A stretch of 64,000 nucleotides of DNA, taken from the NCBI RefSeq assembly GCF_049568105.1, contig NZ_CP145335.1, positions 496,001-560,000 on the forward strand. The letters are read 5' to 3'. A program made the translations under genes and the position numbers. Under the pieces are notes generated by a model. The model was not told the origin of the DNA and did no database searches. It worked only from the letters and a program-made list of their open reading frames with translations. This DNA comes from Salinisphaera sp049568105. Lineage in GTDB: Bacteria; Pseudomonadota; Gammaproteobacteria; Nevskiales; Salinisphaeraceae. This document shows positions 8,872 through 17,450 of the stretch, piece after piece; positions within the stretch are counted from its first letter, which is position 1; the number at the start of each line of letters is the position of its first letter.

Positions 8872-10074
8872 TTAAGTGGCATGGCCTGCAATAGCTTGGT
8901 ATGGCATCTCGACGCGGGCTATGGCGTAGGGGGCAAGCCGCAACCGCCGATCGTTGCCGGATTCGAGCCGATCGAGCGGCCAGTCGTTTGGCGCCTGGTC
9001 GGCTGGATCGAGGTGTTCGTCGAGCACCGCCGCCCGGTACGGCGCATCGAGACGCACGGCGCAACTCTGCTGGCCGAGGTTGGCGAGCCATAATTCGGCG
9101 CGGCCGGCCGCGTTCGCCCAGCCGAGGGCCGCGATGTCGTCGCGGTCGCAATGAGTACTCAGCGCCGGGCATTCGGAGCCGGCATTCAATCCCCGCAGCA
9201 CATCGAAGATCGGATAACGATGGTCGGGCCCGGCAATTGGAAACGGCGGGCCGATGGCCGACAGGGTCAGGGCATCAACCCGACCGATCGCGCGGGCCAC
9301 ATAGCCGAGCGACCAGGCCGCAGCGAACAGCCCGCGTTGGCGGGGGTCGTTGTCGCTTAAGGTGACACGCTCGCCCGCTGCGTTCGGGGTCAGGCTGCCG
9401 CCGTAGGGGTTGGTCCAGGCACCGATCGCGCTGGTAGTTACCCGGTAGGGCACATTCGGCGCCAGGGCCCGGGCTGAGGCAAAGATATGCGGCAGGCTTT
9501 CCAGGCTTTCCATGACTGACAGATCGTCGGCGGCATGAACGATCGGCGAGGTCGCATGGGTCAGGAAATCGATGGCGGCCGGATCAGGGCGGCACCGGTT
9601 GAGCTCGGTGAAGTAGGTCGGAAAACCGCCGCCCAGACGCAGGGTCGGCCAGATCTCGCGGCCGAGGGCCCGCAGCTGCTCGGGAGAGATAGTGTCTGGC
9701 CAATCGCCATCGGGCTGGTAGCTGGCCAGATAGGCAGCCGGCGTGAGCAGCAGGCCGGCTGCCTCGGTGGCGAGACTGTTCAAGCGATAGGCCAACGCTC
9801 GGAGAGCGCTGCCTGGCTGGGTATCTGGCGTGATGACGTACAGCCAAAACGGTAGGCCCAGGCGGCGGCATAGCGACAACGCGGTTTCCAGGTGATCGAG
9901 ACTGTCCGCCTGGCGCAGATCGACCAGCAGATCGACATGACTCGGGGCCAGGCTCTCGAGCTGGTGGCGTATCGTCGCGGCGGCCTCCAGCCGGTCGACC
10001 CAGAGCCCGATGCCGAGCGGCGGCAGCCGGGTGTCGCCGGTCCTGTGAACCGATATCTCGACTCGCTCAGTCAT
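8872..10074 (-). CDS. apnL: D-apionate lactonase, middle and C-terminal part (second gene of split ApnL)
   Basis: A 400-residue protein resembling the middle and C-terminal regions of D-apionolactonase: a barrel-like domain (GIGLWVDRLEAA through VSIGPPFPIAGP-type segments, roughly residues 20-300) and a beta-rich C-terminus from about residue 315. The enzyme hydrolyses D-apionolactone to D-apionate. The N-terminal domain is encoded by a separate gene just upstream; the two overlap by eight bases (ATGACTGA) in different frames, and AAGGA precedes this ATG, so it can be translated on its own. From memory the family is normally one chain of about 600-650 residues; the two parts total 643. Confidence 0.68.
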   Translation of the reverse strand: MTERVEISVHRTGDTRLPPLGIGLWVDRLEAAATIRHQLESLAPSHVDLLVDLRQADSLDHLETALSLCRRLGLPFWLYVITPDTQPGSALRALAYRLNSLATEAAGLLLTPAAYLASYQPDGDWPDTISPEQLRALGREIWPTLRLGGGFPTYFTELNRCRPDPAAIDFLTHATSPIVHAADDLSVMESLESLPHIFASARALAPNVPYRVTTSAIGAWTNPYGGSLTPNAAGERVTLSDNDPRQRGLFAAAWSLGYVARAIGRVDALTLSAIGPPFPIAGPDHRYPIFDVLRGLNAGSECPALSTHCDRDDIAALGWANAAGRAELWLANLGQQSCAVRLDAPYRAAVLDEHLDPADQAPNDWPLDRLESGNDRRLRLAPYAIARVEMPYQAIAGHAT

Positions 10075-10798
10075 GATGCGGTCCTTGGGGCTCGGGCGCG
10101 ACGGTCAGGGTGATCCGTTGTTCGATGCATTCGCCGCCCGCCAGCCGGTACGGCGACGGCCAGGCCAGGGGGCGGTTGTAGATCTTGAACGAGGCATCCG
10201 ACCAGTTGCGCTGGTCTTCCATTTCGAACACGTCGCCCTGGAAATCCAGCGTCATTGCGATGTTTGGGGTAGGCGCTAAGGACAGGCGTCGAATCGAAAA
10301 GAATGGCTGCGCAGGACTGATGCGTTCCTCGAACCGGCCGGTCTGGGTACTGCCGTCGTCGTGGACCACCGTCGCCGTACGCCCGACTACAGGCGCCAAG
10401 GGCAGCAGCACGACCAGCCCGCTGCGACAGGTGTCGAACGGCTGCTCGGCCGTCAGGTGCAGGCAAGCCTCGAGCCGGGTCTCCGAAATCGAGAGCGCCA
10501 TCGCGGCATTCAGTACCGGACCGTTGGCGTCGCTCAGGCGGCTTTCCTGGCCGAGGCGTATGGCCTTGGGCTCTGGATGGCAGTAGGAGGCGATCGGTGC
10601 CAAGCGATGCGTGCCCCAGACCGCATCACGAATGACCATCGACAGCCCGCGCAGGATCTCGATGCCGTCGAAACATAGCCGTCGTACCGTGCCGGCTTGC
10701 CAGAGCAGCGACGTACGGCCGATCGTCAACGGTTGCGGCTCGGCTTCCGGCGTAGGTGTGCCGTAGCGTCGGGTCAATAGTGGGGCATCGCGATTCAT
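10067..10798 (-). CDS. apnL: D-apionate lactonase, N-terminal part (first gene of split ApnL)
   Basis: A 243-residue protein with the beta-rich pattern of the N-terminal domain of apionolactonase (LRRLCFDGIEILRGLSMVIRDAVWGT-like region near residues 38-65; FSIRRLSLAPTPNIAMTLDFQGDVFEMEDQRNWSDASFKIYNRPLAWPSPY near residues 165-215). It ends in GPHHD and a TGA that lies inside the start of the downstream gene. Transcribed divergently from apsD across the operator at 10886-10907. The split could be a stable two-subunit form, a recent frameshift or a sequencing error; the ribosome site before the second gene argues for a real split. Confidence 0.66.
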   Translation of the reverse strand: MNRDAPLLTRRYGTPTPEAEPQPLTIGRTSLLWQAGTVRRLCFDGIEILRGLSMVIRDAVWGTHRLAPIASYCHPEPKAIRLGQESRLSDANGPVLNAAMALSISETRLEACLHLTAEQPFDTCRSGLVVLLPLAPVVGRTATVVHDDGSTQTGRFEERISPAQPFFSIRRLSLAPTPNIAMTLDFQGDVFEMEDQRNWSDASFKIYNRPLAWPSPYRLAGGECIEQRITLTVAPEPQGPHHD

Positions 10799-10885
10799 GG
10801 GCGGTTCTCAAACCACGGTAGTCAGAGCCGAGCGGGCCGGCATTCCGAGCCACGATACGCAGCGCCCGCGGACCCGGCATTGCCA

Positions 10886-10907
10886 CATTGGTATGATGAC
10901 ATCATGA
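10886..10907. promoter_or_regulatory. Putative GntR operator between apnL and apsD
   Basis: The sequence reads CATTGGTATGATGACATCAT then GA, containing the perfect inverted repeat ATGATG-A-CATCAT. It shares the CATTGGTATrATGA core with the sites at 340 and 8830. It lies in the divergent promoter region (10799-10962), so one site could control both apnL and apsD. Confidence 0.62.
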
Positions 10908-10962
10908 TTAGCCCATGAGCCCGCGGCTGCGGTTCGAAGCGGCGGCTTTTGAGGAGGTAGCG

Positions 10963-12015
10963 TTGAGCAACGGTTCGGATAAAAACTTATTGAACGGTGC
11001 CCTGATCGGCTGTGGTTTTTTTGCCCGCAACCAAATGCAGGCCTGGCACGACCTGGAAGGCGCTCGAATCGTCGCGGTCTGTGATCGGGCCTCGGCCAAT
11101 GTGGCTGCTTTCCAGCAGGACTTCGGCATCGACCAGGGGTTCACAGACGCCGAGGCACTATTCGAGGCCTGCGCGCTAGATTTCGTGGATATCGCGGCAC
11201 CCACGCCGGCCCATGCCGAACTGGTCGAGGCAGCGGCCCGCCATGGGGTAGATGTGATCTGCCAAAAGCCGTTCGCGGGCTCGCTCGAGGCCGCCCGACG
11301 GCTGATCGAGTTGTGCAGCACGCAGGGCGTGAGCCTGACCATCCATGAAAACTTTCGCTGGCAGAGTGCAATTCGCGAAGTCGTCGGCCTGGTTGCCGAC
11401 GGCGTGGTCGGGAAGCCGTTTTTCGGCCGCGTGAGTTATCGCAGTGGGTTCGATGTGTTTGCCAACCAGCCCTATCTGGCTGAGCTGCCGCGATTCATCA
11501 TCCAGGATCTGGGCATCCACGTATTGGATATTGCCCGTGCGCTGTTTGGCGACGTCGGTCGCCTGTCCTGTGAAACCGCGCGCATCAATCCGGATATCAA
11601 AGGTGAGGACACGGCGACGATGCTGCTACGTCATACTGCCGGCACTACCTGCGTGGTCGACTGTAGCTATGCCAGCATACTTGCCGACGATCCCTTCCCT
11701 CAGAGTTTGCTCGAGATCGAAGGACCAGGCGGCACGATCCGGCTGCAACAGGACTTCCTGCTCGAGCTGCATCAGCCAGACGGGACCCGGGAATGCCGTA
11801 CGGTCGCACCGGATTGGCCGGCCTGGAGCCGCCAGCCCTGGGCGGTAATCCAGGAAAGCGTGGTCAGTTTCCAGCGCGACTGGCTGGCCTGCCGCCGCGC
11901 AGGGCACCCGGCCGCGACCCATGGCGCCGATAATTTCAATACGCTGAGCCTGGTCGAGGCTGCTTACCGCGCGGCCGAGACCGGCCAGACCGTGGTGCCG
12001 GAACGCTGGCCATAG
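10963..12015 (+). CDS. apsD: Probable D-apiose dehydrogenase (ApsD), Gfo/Idh/MocA family
   Basis: A 350-residue NAD(P)-dependent sugar oxidoreductase that would oxidise D-apiose to D-apionolactone. The Rossmann motif GALIGCGFFARNQMQAW is at the N-terminus, ICQKPFAGSLEAA gives the EKP-like catalytic Lys, and HENFRWQ, RFIIQDLGIHVLDIARALFGD and GEDTATMLL match apiose dehydrogenases as I remember them. I choose the TTG start at 10963 because GAGGAGGT lies four bases before it; the upstream ATG at 10915 has no ribosome site and would begin almost inside the operator. First step of the oxidative apiose route. Confidence 0.75.
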   Translation: MSNGSDKNLLNGALIGCGFFARNQMQAWHDLEGARIVAVCDRASANVAAFQQDFGIDQGFTDAEALFEACALDFVDIAAPTPAHAELVEAAARHGVDVICQKPFAGSLEAARRLIELCSTQGVSLTIHENFRWQSAIREVVGLVADGVVGKPFFGRVSYRSGFDVFANQPYLAELPRFIIQDLGIHVLDIARALFGDVGRLSCETARINPDIKGEDTATMLLRHTAGTTCVVDCSYASILADDPFPQSLLEIEGPGGTIRLQQDFLLELHQPDGTRECRTVAPDWPAWSRQPWAVIQESVVSFQRDWLACRRAGHPAATHGADNFNTLSLVEAAYRAAETGQTVVPERWP

Positions 12016-12053
12016 GGCGGTCTGTGCTCTTGAAGCTACCGGGCCTGGCGCGC

Positions 12054-12431
12054 TTATAGCGTGCCCCGCCATACACCGACCAGCAGGGCGATCCAGCCGA
12101 TGATCAGCAGCATCCCACCGACCGGCGTGATCGCGCCTAGCATGCGGATGCCGGAACCGGCCAAAAGATAAAGGCTGCCGGAAAAAACCAGCGTGCCGGC
12201 AATGAAACACCAGGCGGCTGTGGTCATGGCCGCGCCGGCCAGGCCCGTACGCATCAACAGGCCCACGACCAGCAGCGCCAGCGCATGATAGAACTGGTAC
12301 TGCTCGGCGGTATGCCAGACCGCCTGCATTTTCTCTGACAGATGCGCCGACAGCGCATGGGCGCCGAAAGCGCCGAGACAGACCGCCAAGCCGCCATAGA
12401 GAGCTGCACAGACCAGAACGAGCCGGATCAT
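12054..12431 (-). CDS. DUF423 family membrane protein
   Basis: A 125-residue protein with four hydrophobic segments. The N-terminus LVLVCAALYGGLAVCLGAFGAHAL and the later YQFYHALALLVVGLL and GSLYLLAGSGIRMLGAITPVGGMLLIIGW are typical of DUF423 (YgdD-like) small inner-membrane proteins of unknown role. The ATG at 12431 overlaps the stop of the PhzF-like gene by four bases; a longer frame starts inside that gene and lacks family similarity. Co-transcribed with the PhzF-like gene on the minus strand. Confidence 0.85.
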   Translation of the reverse strand: MIRLVLVCAALYGGLAVCLGAFGAHALSAHLSEKMQAVWHTAEQYQFYHALALLVVGLLMRTGLAGAAMTTAAWCFIAGTLVFSGSLYLLAGSGIRMLGAITPVGGMLLIIGWIALLVGVWRGTL

Positions 12432-13264
12432 GCCGGGGCCTCTTCGGGCAGCCATGCCGTGCCGCGGGCATAGGTCACCGCTTGACCACCGATATGCACG
12501 CGTTCGCCGTCGACCACACACCGGAGTTCGCCACCGCGCGCCGAAATCTGGCGGGCGGACAGTTCGGTCCTGCCCAGTCGTTCGGCCCAGTAAGGTGCGA
12601 GCGTACAGTGCGCAGAGCCGGTGACCGGGTCCTCGTCTACGCCATGGCCCGGCGCGAAATAGCGTGAGACGAAATCATGGGCGCCGTCGTCGGCTGGTGC
12701 CGTGGCGATAAAGCCGAGATTGGTTCTGGCCGAGTAGCGGGCCAGGGCGCGCATATCGGGCTTAAGAGCCGCGACTTCAGCAGCGCTGGCATAGACCGCG
12801 AGATAGTTTGTGGCCGCCCGCCATTCGACGACTTGGCCGCCGAGAGCGGTGGCGATGTCGCCGATGTCGTGGTCGAGCGGTTCGGCCAACTGCGCAGGCA
12901 GATCCAGCCATAGCCGTCCGTTGCCGGTGGCAATGCCGAGTTCGCCGGCGAAGCGGGTAGTGAATATGAGCGGGGCACTATAACCGTCCAGCTCGTTAAG
13001 CAGTACATGGGCGCTGGCCAGCGTGGCATGGCCGCACAGCTCGACTTCGACGGTTGGCGTGAACCAGCGCAGTTCGTGGTAATGGTCGGCGCCGGGCACG
13101 ATAAAGGCGGTCTCGGACAGATTGTGTTCTGCGGCGATCGCGGCCAGCTGGGCATCGCTCGGCCACGCCTCGAGGACATAGACCGCCGCCGGGTTACCGG
13201 CAAACGGCCGGGGCGTGAAGGCATCGACGTGGTGAAAGTTAAGTGCGTGTCGTCCGGCTGTCAT
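12428..13264 (-). CDS. PhzF family isomerase/epimerase
   Basis: A 278-residue two-domain protein of the diaminopimelate-epimerase fold. Conserved PhzF features are PFAGNPAAV (residues 20-28), the catalytic Glu51 in NLSETAF, FTPTVEVELCGHATLASAHVL and GVDEDPVTGSAHC near the C-terminus. Members isomerise small ring or amino-acid-like substrates; there are no other phenazine genes here, so it is a generic PhzF-like enzyme of unknown substrate. It overlaps the downstream DUF423 gene by ATGA. Confidence 0.87.
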   Translation of the reverse strand: MTAGRHALNFHHVDAFTPRPFAGNPAAVYVLEAWPSDAQLAAIAAEHNLSETAFIVPGADHYHELRWFTPTVEVELCGHATLASAHVLLNELDGYSAPLIFTTRFAGELGIATGNGRLWLDLPAQLAEPLDHDIGDIATALGGQVVEWRAATNYLAVYASAAEVAALKPDMRALARYSARTNLGFIATAPADDGAHDFVSRYFAPGHGVDEDPVTGSAHCTLAPYWAERLGRTELSARQISARGGELRCVVDGERVHIGGQAVTYARGTAWLPEEAPA

Positions 13265-13332
13265 ATTCGTGTCATGTAATGTGATCGATTGAACGGGCGG
13301 CGGTGCTCCGCCCCATGTCAGGAGAGTTTCGC

Positions 13333-15432
13333 ATGACCGATTCTGCCACTGCGTCGACCTGGCCCGCGCCGCGTGATTTCGAGGCCCCGGAGCTGTTCAT
13401 TAATCGTGAACTGTCGCTGCTCGAATTCAACGAGCGCGTGCTCGCGCAGGCGTTGGACGAATCGGTGCCGTTGCTCGAGCGGCTGAAGTTTTTGTGTATC
13501 TCTTCGACCAATCTGGATGAATTTTTTGAAGTCCGGGTGGCCGGTTTGAAACAGAAAGCCGAGCTGCTGGATACGCCCAGCGAAGCCGACAACCGCACGC
13601 CCTCCGATGTGCTGCGTGCGATCAGTCAGCGTGCGCACACATTGGTCGACAAGCAGTACGAAACCCTCAACGACCGGATCATTCCCGCGCTGGAGGCTCA
13701 GAACATCCGGTTTCTACGCCGGGCCGAATGGAATGCCGAGCAGCGCGCCTGGTTGTCGGAATATTTCGAGGAAGAACTGCTGCCGGTGATCAGCCCGATC
13801 GGTCTGGACCCGGCGCACCCGTTTCCGCGCATTCTCAATAAATCGTTGAACTTCATCGTTGCGCTCGACGGTACGGATGCCTTCGGCCGCAAGATCGAGC
13901 ATGCCGTGGTGCAGGCGCCCCGGGCGCTGCCGCGCATTATCCAGTTGCCGCAGGCCGAAACCGGCAGCGGCCCGCATGATTTCGTGTTTCTGTCGTCGAT
14001 CATCCACGAGCATGTCGGCGATCTATTTCCGAGCATGCGGGCCAAGGGCTGTTACCAGTTCCGTGTGACCCGCAACTCCGATCTGTATGTCGATGAAGAA
14101 GAGGTCGACGATCTGCTGCGCGCAGTCGAAGGCGAGCTGCCGGGTCGGCGCTATGGCGACTGCGTACGGCTGGAGGTAGCTCACAATTGCCCCGAGGCGC
14201 TCTGCGACTATCTGTTGGCGCGATTCCTGCTGACCCGAGACGATCTGTACCAGGTCAACGGGCCGGTCAACGTCAATCGGCTGTTGTCGCTACAGGGCAC
14301 GGTCGATCGGCCGGATCTGAAATACCCGGCCTTCAATCCGCGCCTGCCGAGCGCCCTCGCGCCTTCTGGTGATCTGTTCGCCGAGATCCGCTCACGCGAT
14401 GTGCTACTGCATCATCCTTTCGATTCGTTCCTGCCGGTGATCGATTTCGTACGCCGGGCGAGTTCCGACCCGAAGGTGCTGGCGATCAAGCAGACCCTGT
14501 ATCGCACCGGGCCAGATTCGGCGGTGGTCGATGCCCTGGTCGAGGCGGCCCGGGCCGGCAAGGAAGTCACAGTCGTGGTCGAGCTGCGGGCGCGTTTCGA
14601 CGAGGCCGACAATATCGAACTGGCCAATCGCCTGCAGGCTGCGGGCGCGCATATCGTCTACGGCGTGGTGGGCTATAAGACCCATGCCAAGATGACCCTG
14701 ATCGTGCGCCGCGAAGCCGACGGCCTGCACAACTATGTGCATCTGGGCACTGGCAACTATCATCCTAAAACCGCACGGCTGTATACCGATTACGGGCTGC
14801 TGTCTTCCGATCCCGATCTGGGCAATGATGTCCACGAGATCTTTTTGCAGTTGACCAGCCTTGGCAAGGTCAACGATCTGGCCCGTATTCTGGATGCGCC
14901 GTTCCGGCTGCATGAGGCCATTCTGGCCAAGATCCGGCGCGAGGCCGAGGCAGCCGCAGCCGGGCGCGAAGCCTGGATCGTGGCCAAGATGAATTCCTTG
15001 GTCGAGCCGCAGGTGATCCGGGCGTTGTATGCGGCCTCCTGTGCCGGCGTACAGATCGATCTGATCGTGCGCGGCATCTGCTGTCTGCGTCCCGGAGTCG
15101 AAGGCGTGTCGGACAATATCCGGGTGCGCTCGATCGTCGGGCGTTTTCTGGAACATACGCGTGTGTTCCATTTCGCCGGCGACGGAAGGCCGGAACTGTA
15201 TCTGGCCAGCGCCGACTGGATGGATCGAAATTTCTTCCGTCGGGTCGAAACCTGCTTTCCTGTCATGTCGCGCCCGTTATATGATCGGGTCGAGCGCGAA
15301 CTGGCGCTGTATCTGGCCGACAACAGCAATGCCTGGTTGTTGGGCCGCGACGGCCGTTATCGTCCGGCCGAGCCGGTCGGCGACGAACCGGAGTTGTCGG
15401 TGCAGAAGCGCCTCATGGAGGGACCGGGATAG
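13333..15432 (+). CDS. ppk1: Polyphosphate kinase 1
   Basis: A 699-residue enzyme that reversibly polymerises ATP gamma-phosphate into polyphosphate. The N-terminal domain has the typical FINRELSLLEFNERVLAQA and CISSTNLDEFFEVRVAGL. The phosphorylated histidine is His477 in GTGNYHPKTARLYTDYGL, and RFLEHTRVFHF holds the second conserved His. DRNFFRRVETCFPV is near the end. The ATG at 13333 follows AGGAGAG at good spacing; an in-frame start ten codons upstream lacks one. Length is normal for Ppk1. It stands alone; no ppx is adjacent. Confidence 0.95.
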   Translation: MTDSATASTWPAPRDFEAPELFINRELSLLEFNERVLAQALDESVPLLERLKFLCISSTNLDEFFEVRVAGLKQKAELLDTPSEADNRTPSDVLRAISQRAHTLVDKQYETLNDRIIPALEAQNIRFLRRAEWNAEQRAWLSEYFEEELLPVISPIGLDPAHPFPRILNKSLNFIVALDGTDAFGRKIEHAVVQAPRALPRIIQLPQAETGSGPHDFVFLSSIIHEHVGDLFPSMRAKGCYQFRVTRNSDLYVDEEEVDDLLRAVEGELPGRRYGDCVRLEVAHNCPEALCDYLLARFLLTRDDLYQVNGPVNVNRLLSLQGTVDRPDLKYPAFNPRLPSALAPSGDLFAEIRSRDVLLHHPFDSFLPVIDFVRRASSDPKVLAIKQTLYRTGPDSAVVDALVEAARAGKEVTVVVELRARFDEADNIELANRLQAAGAHIVYGVVGYKTHAKMTLIVRREADGLHNYVHLGTGNYHPKTARLYTDYGLLSSDPDLGNDVHEIFLQLTSLGKVNDLARILDAPFRLHEAILAKIRREAEAAAAGREAWIVAKMNSLVEPQVIRALYAASCAGVQIDLIVRGICCLRPGVEGVSDNIRVRSIVGRFLEHTRVFHFAGDGRPELYLASADWMDRNFFRRVETCFPVMSRPLYDRVERELALYLADNSNAWLLGRDGRYRPAEPVGDEPELSVQKRLMEGPG

Positions 15433-15563
15433 GGCCACATCACGACAGGTCATGAACCCTTGTCGTCGGTCGTGGTCCGAGGCTATAGACCGTGGCAGGT
15501 ATGATCCGCCACCCGATCCAGCGAACCGACACCAGGTTCGGTCCTATTAAGGGAATGACCAGA

Positions 15564-16625
15564 ATGAAACGATGGATAACCGCATTGGTTACCGTATTGG
15601 TGGTAGCCACCGGCAGCCTGACCGCCAGCAACGCGGCGATTGCCGAGAGCGAGCCAGAGCAGCAGATGGACGATGCGACCAGCGTCCTTCAGCAGTTCGT
15701 CAATATTCCCGAAAACAAGATTCCATCGGCGCTGCTGCGCCAGGCCTATGGGATCGCGGTCATCCCCAGCGTGTTCAAGATCGGCTTCATCGGCGGCGTC
15801 CAGCACGGCAAGGGCGTATTGTCGGTGCGTACCGCGGATGGCAAATGGTCGGATCCGACCTTCATCAGCATGACCGGCGGCTCGGTCGGCTTTCAGGCCG
15901 GTGTGTCCTCGACGGACATCATCCTCGTGTTCAAGACCGAGCGCAGCGTCAACAAGATCGCCAACGGCCAGTTCAGCCTCGGGGCCGATGCCTCGGTGGC
16001 CGCCGGGCCGGTCGGACGTAGCGTGGGCGCATCCACCAACGCCGATTTCGATGCCGAGGTTTATTCCTATTCCCGTTCGCGCGGCCTGTTCGGCGGTGTC
16101 TCCCTGAGCGGGGCCCATATCGGCATCGACAAGGATGCGAACTGGCTATTCTACGAGCAGGCCGGCATCGATGCCCGGACGTTGCTCACCCGCGACAGCG
16201 GCCAGAGCCTGCCCCAGTCGGGTCAGCGTTTCGTCTATACGCTCAATCAATACATGCCGTCCTCCAACGACAAGTTCCACTACGACTCGAATACCCGAGG
16301 CAGTGGCAACAACGGCGCCGCGAACGATAGCCGCAACGGCGGTGACAACAGCCGCAATGGTCAAACCAGCGGCGCGGGCGGCAGCGATCAGGGCTATGGC
16401 CAGACATCGCCCTACGACGGCGGCAACGGCGGCGTGCGCGTGCAGCAACAGACCGGGGCGAACGACAGCGCAACGAACTCGGACGCCGGGACCTCTGACT
16501 ACAGCGGTAATTACGGCAGCGGCAGCTACGACAGCAATAACGCGGCCAACGAAGACAGCTACAACGGCCAGAACGAGGGCCAGAACGGGGGCCAGAACAA
16601 CGATATGGGCAGCAACGGCTATTGA
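15564..16625 (+). CDS. SYLF (Ysc84) domain lipid-binding protein with Asn/Gly/Ser-rich tail
   Basis: A 353-residue exported protein. Residues 1-28 are a signal peptide (LVTVLVVATGSLTASNAAIA). Residues about 30-225 match the SYLF domain: IPSALLRQAYGIAVIPSVFKIGFIGGVQHGKGVLSVR, FISMTGGSVGFQAGVSSTDIILVF and SRSRGLFGGVSLSGAHIGIDKDAN. SYLF proteins bind phosphoinositides or other lipids; the bacterial role is unclear. The last 110 residues are low complexity, with repeated NGG, GQN, SGS and YDSN units. The start is the ATG with AAGGGA about nine bases upstream. The stop overlaps the mtgA start. Confidence 0.85.
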   Translation: MKRWITALVTVLVVATGSLTASNAAIAESEPEQQMDDATSVLQQFVNIPENKIPSALLRQAYGIAVIPSVFKIGFIGGVQHGKGVLSVRTADGKWSDPTFISMTGGSVGFQAGVSSTDIILVFKTERSVNKIANGQFSLGADASVAAGPVGRSVGASTNADFDAEVYSYSRSRGLFGGVSLSGAHIGIDKDANWLFYEQAGIDARTLLTRDSGQSLPQSGQRFVYTLNQYMPSSNDKFHYDSNTRGSGNNGAANDSRNGGDNSRNGQTSGAGGSDQGYGQTSPYDGGNGGVRVQQQTGANDSATNSDAGTSDYSGNYGSGSYDSNNAANEDSYNGQNEGQNGGQNNDMGSNGY

Positions 16626-17332
16626 AGCGTCTGCTTAACCACCCGTTTCGTTATGGCCTGATCGCGGCCGCCGTCGTCGCGCTGGCGCCGGCGGCCGTGT
16701 TGCTGATCTTTCGGTTCGTGAATCCGCCGGCAAGCGCATTCATGACCATCACCGGCAACCGTTTGCAGGATCAGCGTCCCCAGGCTGAGATCGTGCATCG
16801 CTGGGTAGATCTCGATCGGATCGCGGCCTGCATGCCGTTGGCCGCGGTCGCCAGCGAGGACCAGACCTTTCCCAGCAACCACGGTTTCGTCTGGTCCTCG
16901 ATCGAGCGCGCGATTCGGCACAACGCTAATGGCGGGGCCGTACAGGGCGCCAGCACTATGACCCAGCAGACGGTCAAGAATCTTTTTCTTTGGCCGGCCA
17001 AGAGCTATATCCGTAAGGGTATCGAGGCCTATATCACCCTCTGGATGGACCTGCTTTGGCCTAAACGCCGAATCATGGAGGTCTATCTCAATATCGCCCA
17101 GTTCAGCGATACGGCGTTTGGCGTTCAGGCCGCCGCCCGACAGCTGTTCCAGACCACGGCGGCCGGTTTGTCGCGTCGCCAATGTGCCGCTCTGGCAGCA
17201 GTCCTGCCGGCGCCCACCCAGCATAACGCTGCGCGTCCGGACAGCTATGTTGCGGGTCGCCAGGCCTGGATCTTGCAACAAATGCGGCATCTCGGGCCGC
17301 ATTATTTGGACCGAGCCTTGGACGAAGGCTGA
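16622..17332 (+). CDS. mtgA: Monofunctional peptidoglycan transglycosylase MtgA
   Basis: A 236-residue GT51 glycosyltransferase that polymerises lipid II into glycan strands at the inner membrane. One N-terminal anchor (LIAAAVVALAPAAVLLIF) is followed by the catalytic region AAVASEDQTFPSNHGFVW with the catalytic Glu, GASTMTQQTVKNLFLWPAKSYIRKGIEAYIT, and KRRIMEVYLNIAQFSDTAFGVQAAA. The usual SEDQ(N/K)F-type motif is intact. It begins with TTG inside the stop region of the SYLF gene (TTGA), so it is probably translated by coupling. Confidence 0.92.
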   Translation: MKRLLNHPFRYGLIAAAVVALAPAAVLLIFRFVNPPASAFMTITGNRLQDQRPQAEIVHRWVDLDRIAACMPLAAVASEDQTFPSNHGFVWSSIERAIRHNANGGAVQGASTMTQQTVKNLFLWPAKSYIRKGIEAYITLWMDLLWPKRRIMEVYLNIAQFSDTAFGVQAAARQLFQTTAAGLSRRQCAALAAVLPAPTQHNAARPDSYVAGRQAWILQQMRHLGPHYLDRALDEG

Positions 17333-17450
17333 ATGTACAATGCAAGCGTCGGTTGGCGAGTCGAGGCGAAGGCTATGGATCGAATCGCAGACCTGCCCGG
17401 CCGACGCTTTTGGCTTCTGACCCGGCCTGGCTAAAACCGGGCCTGATGCG

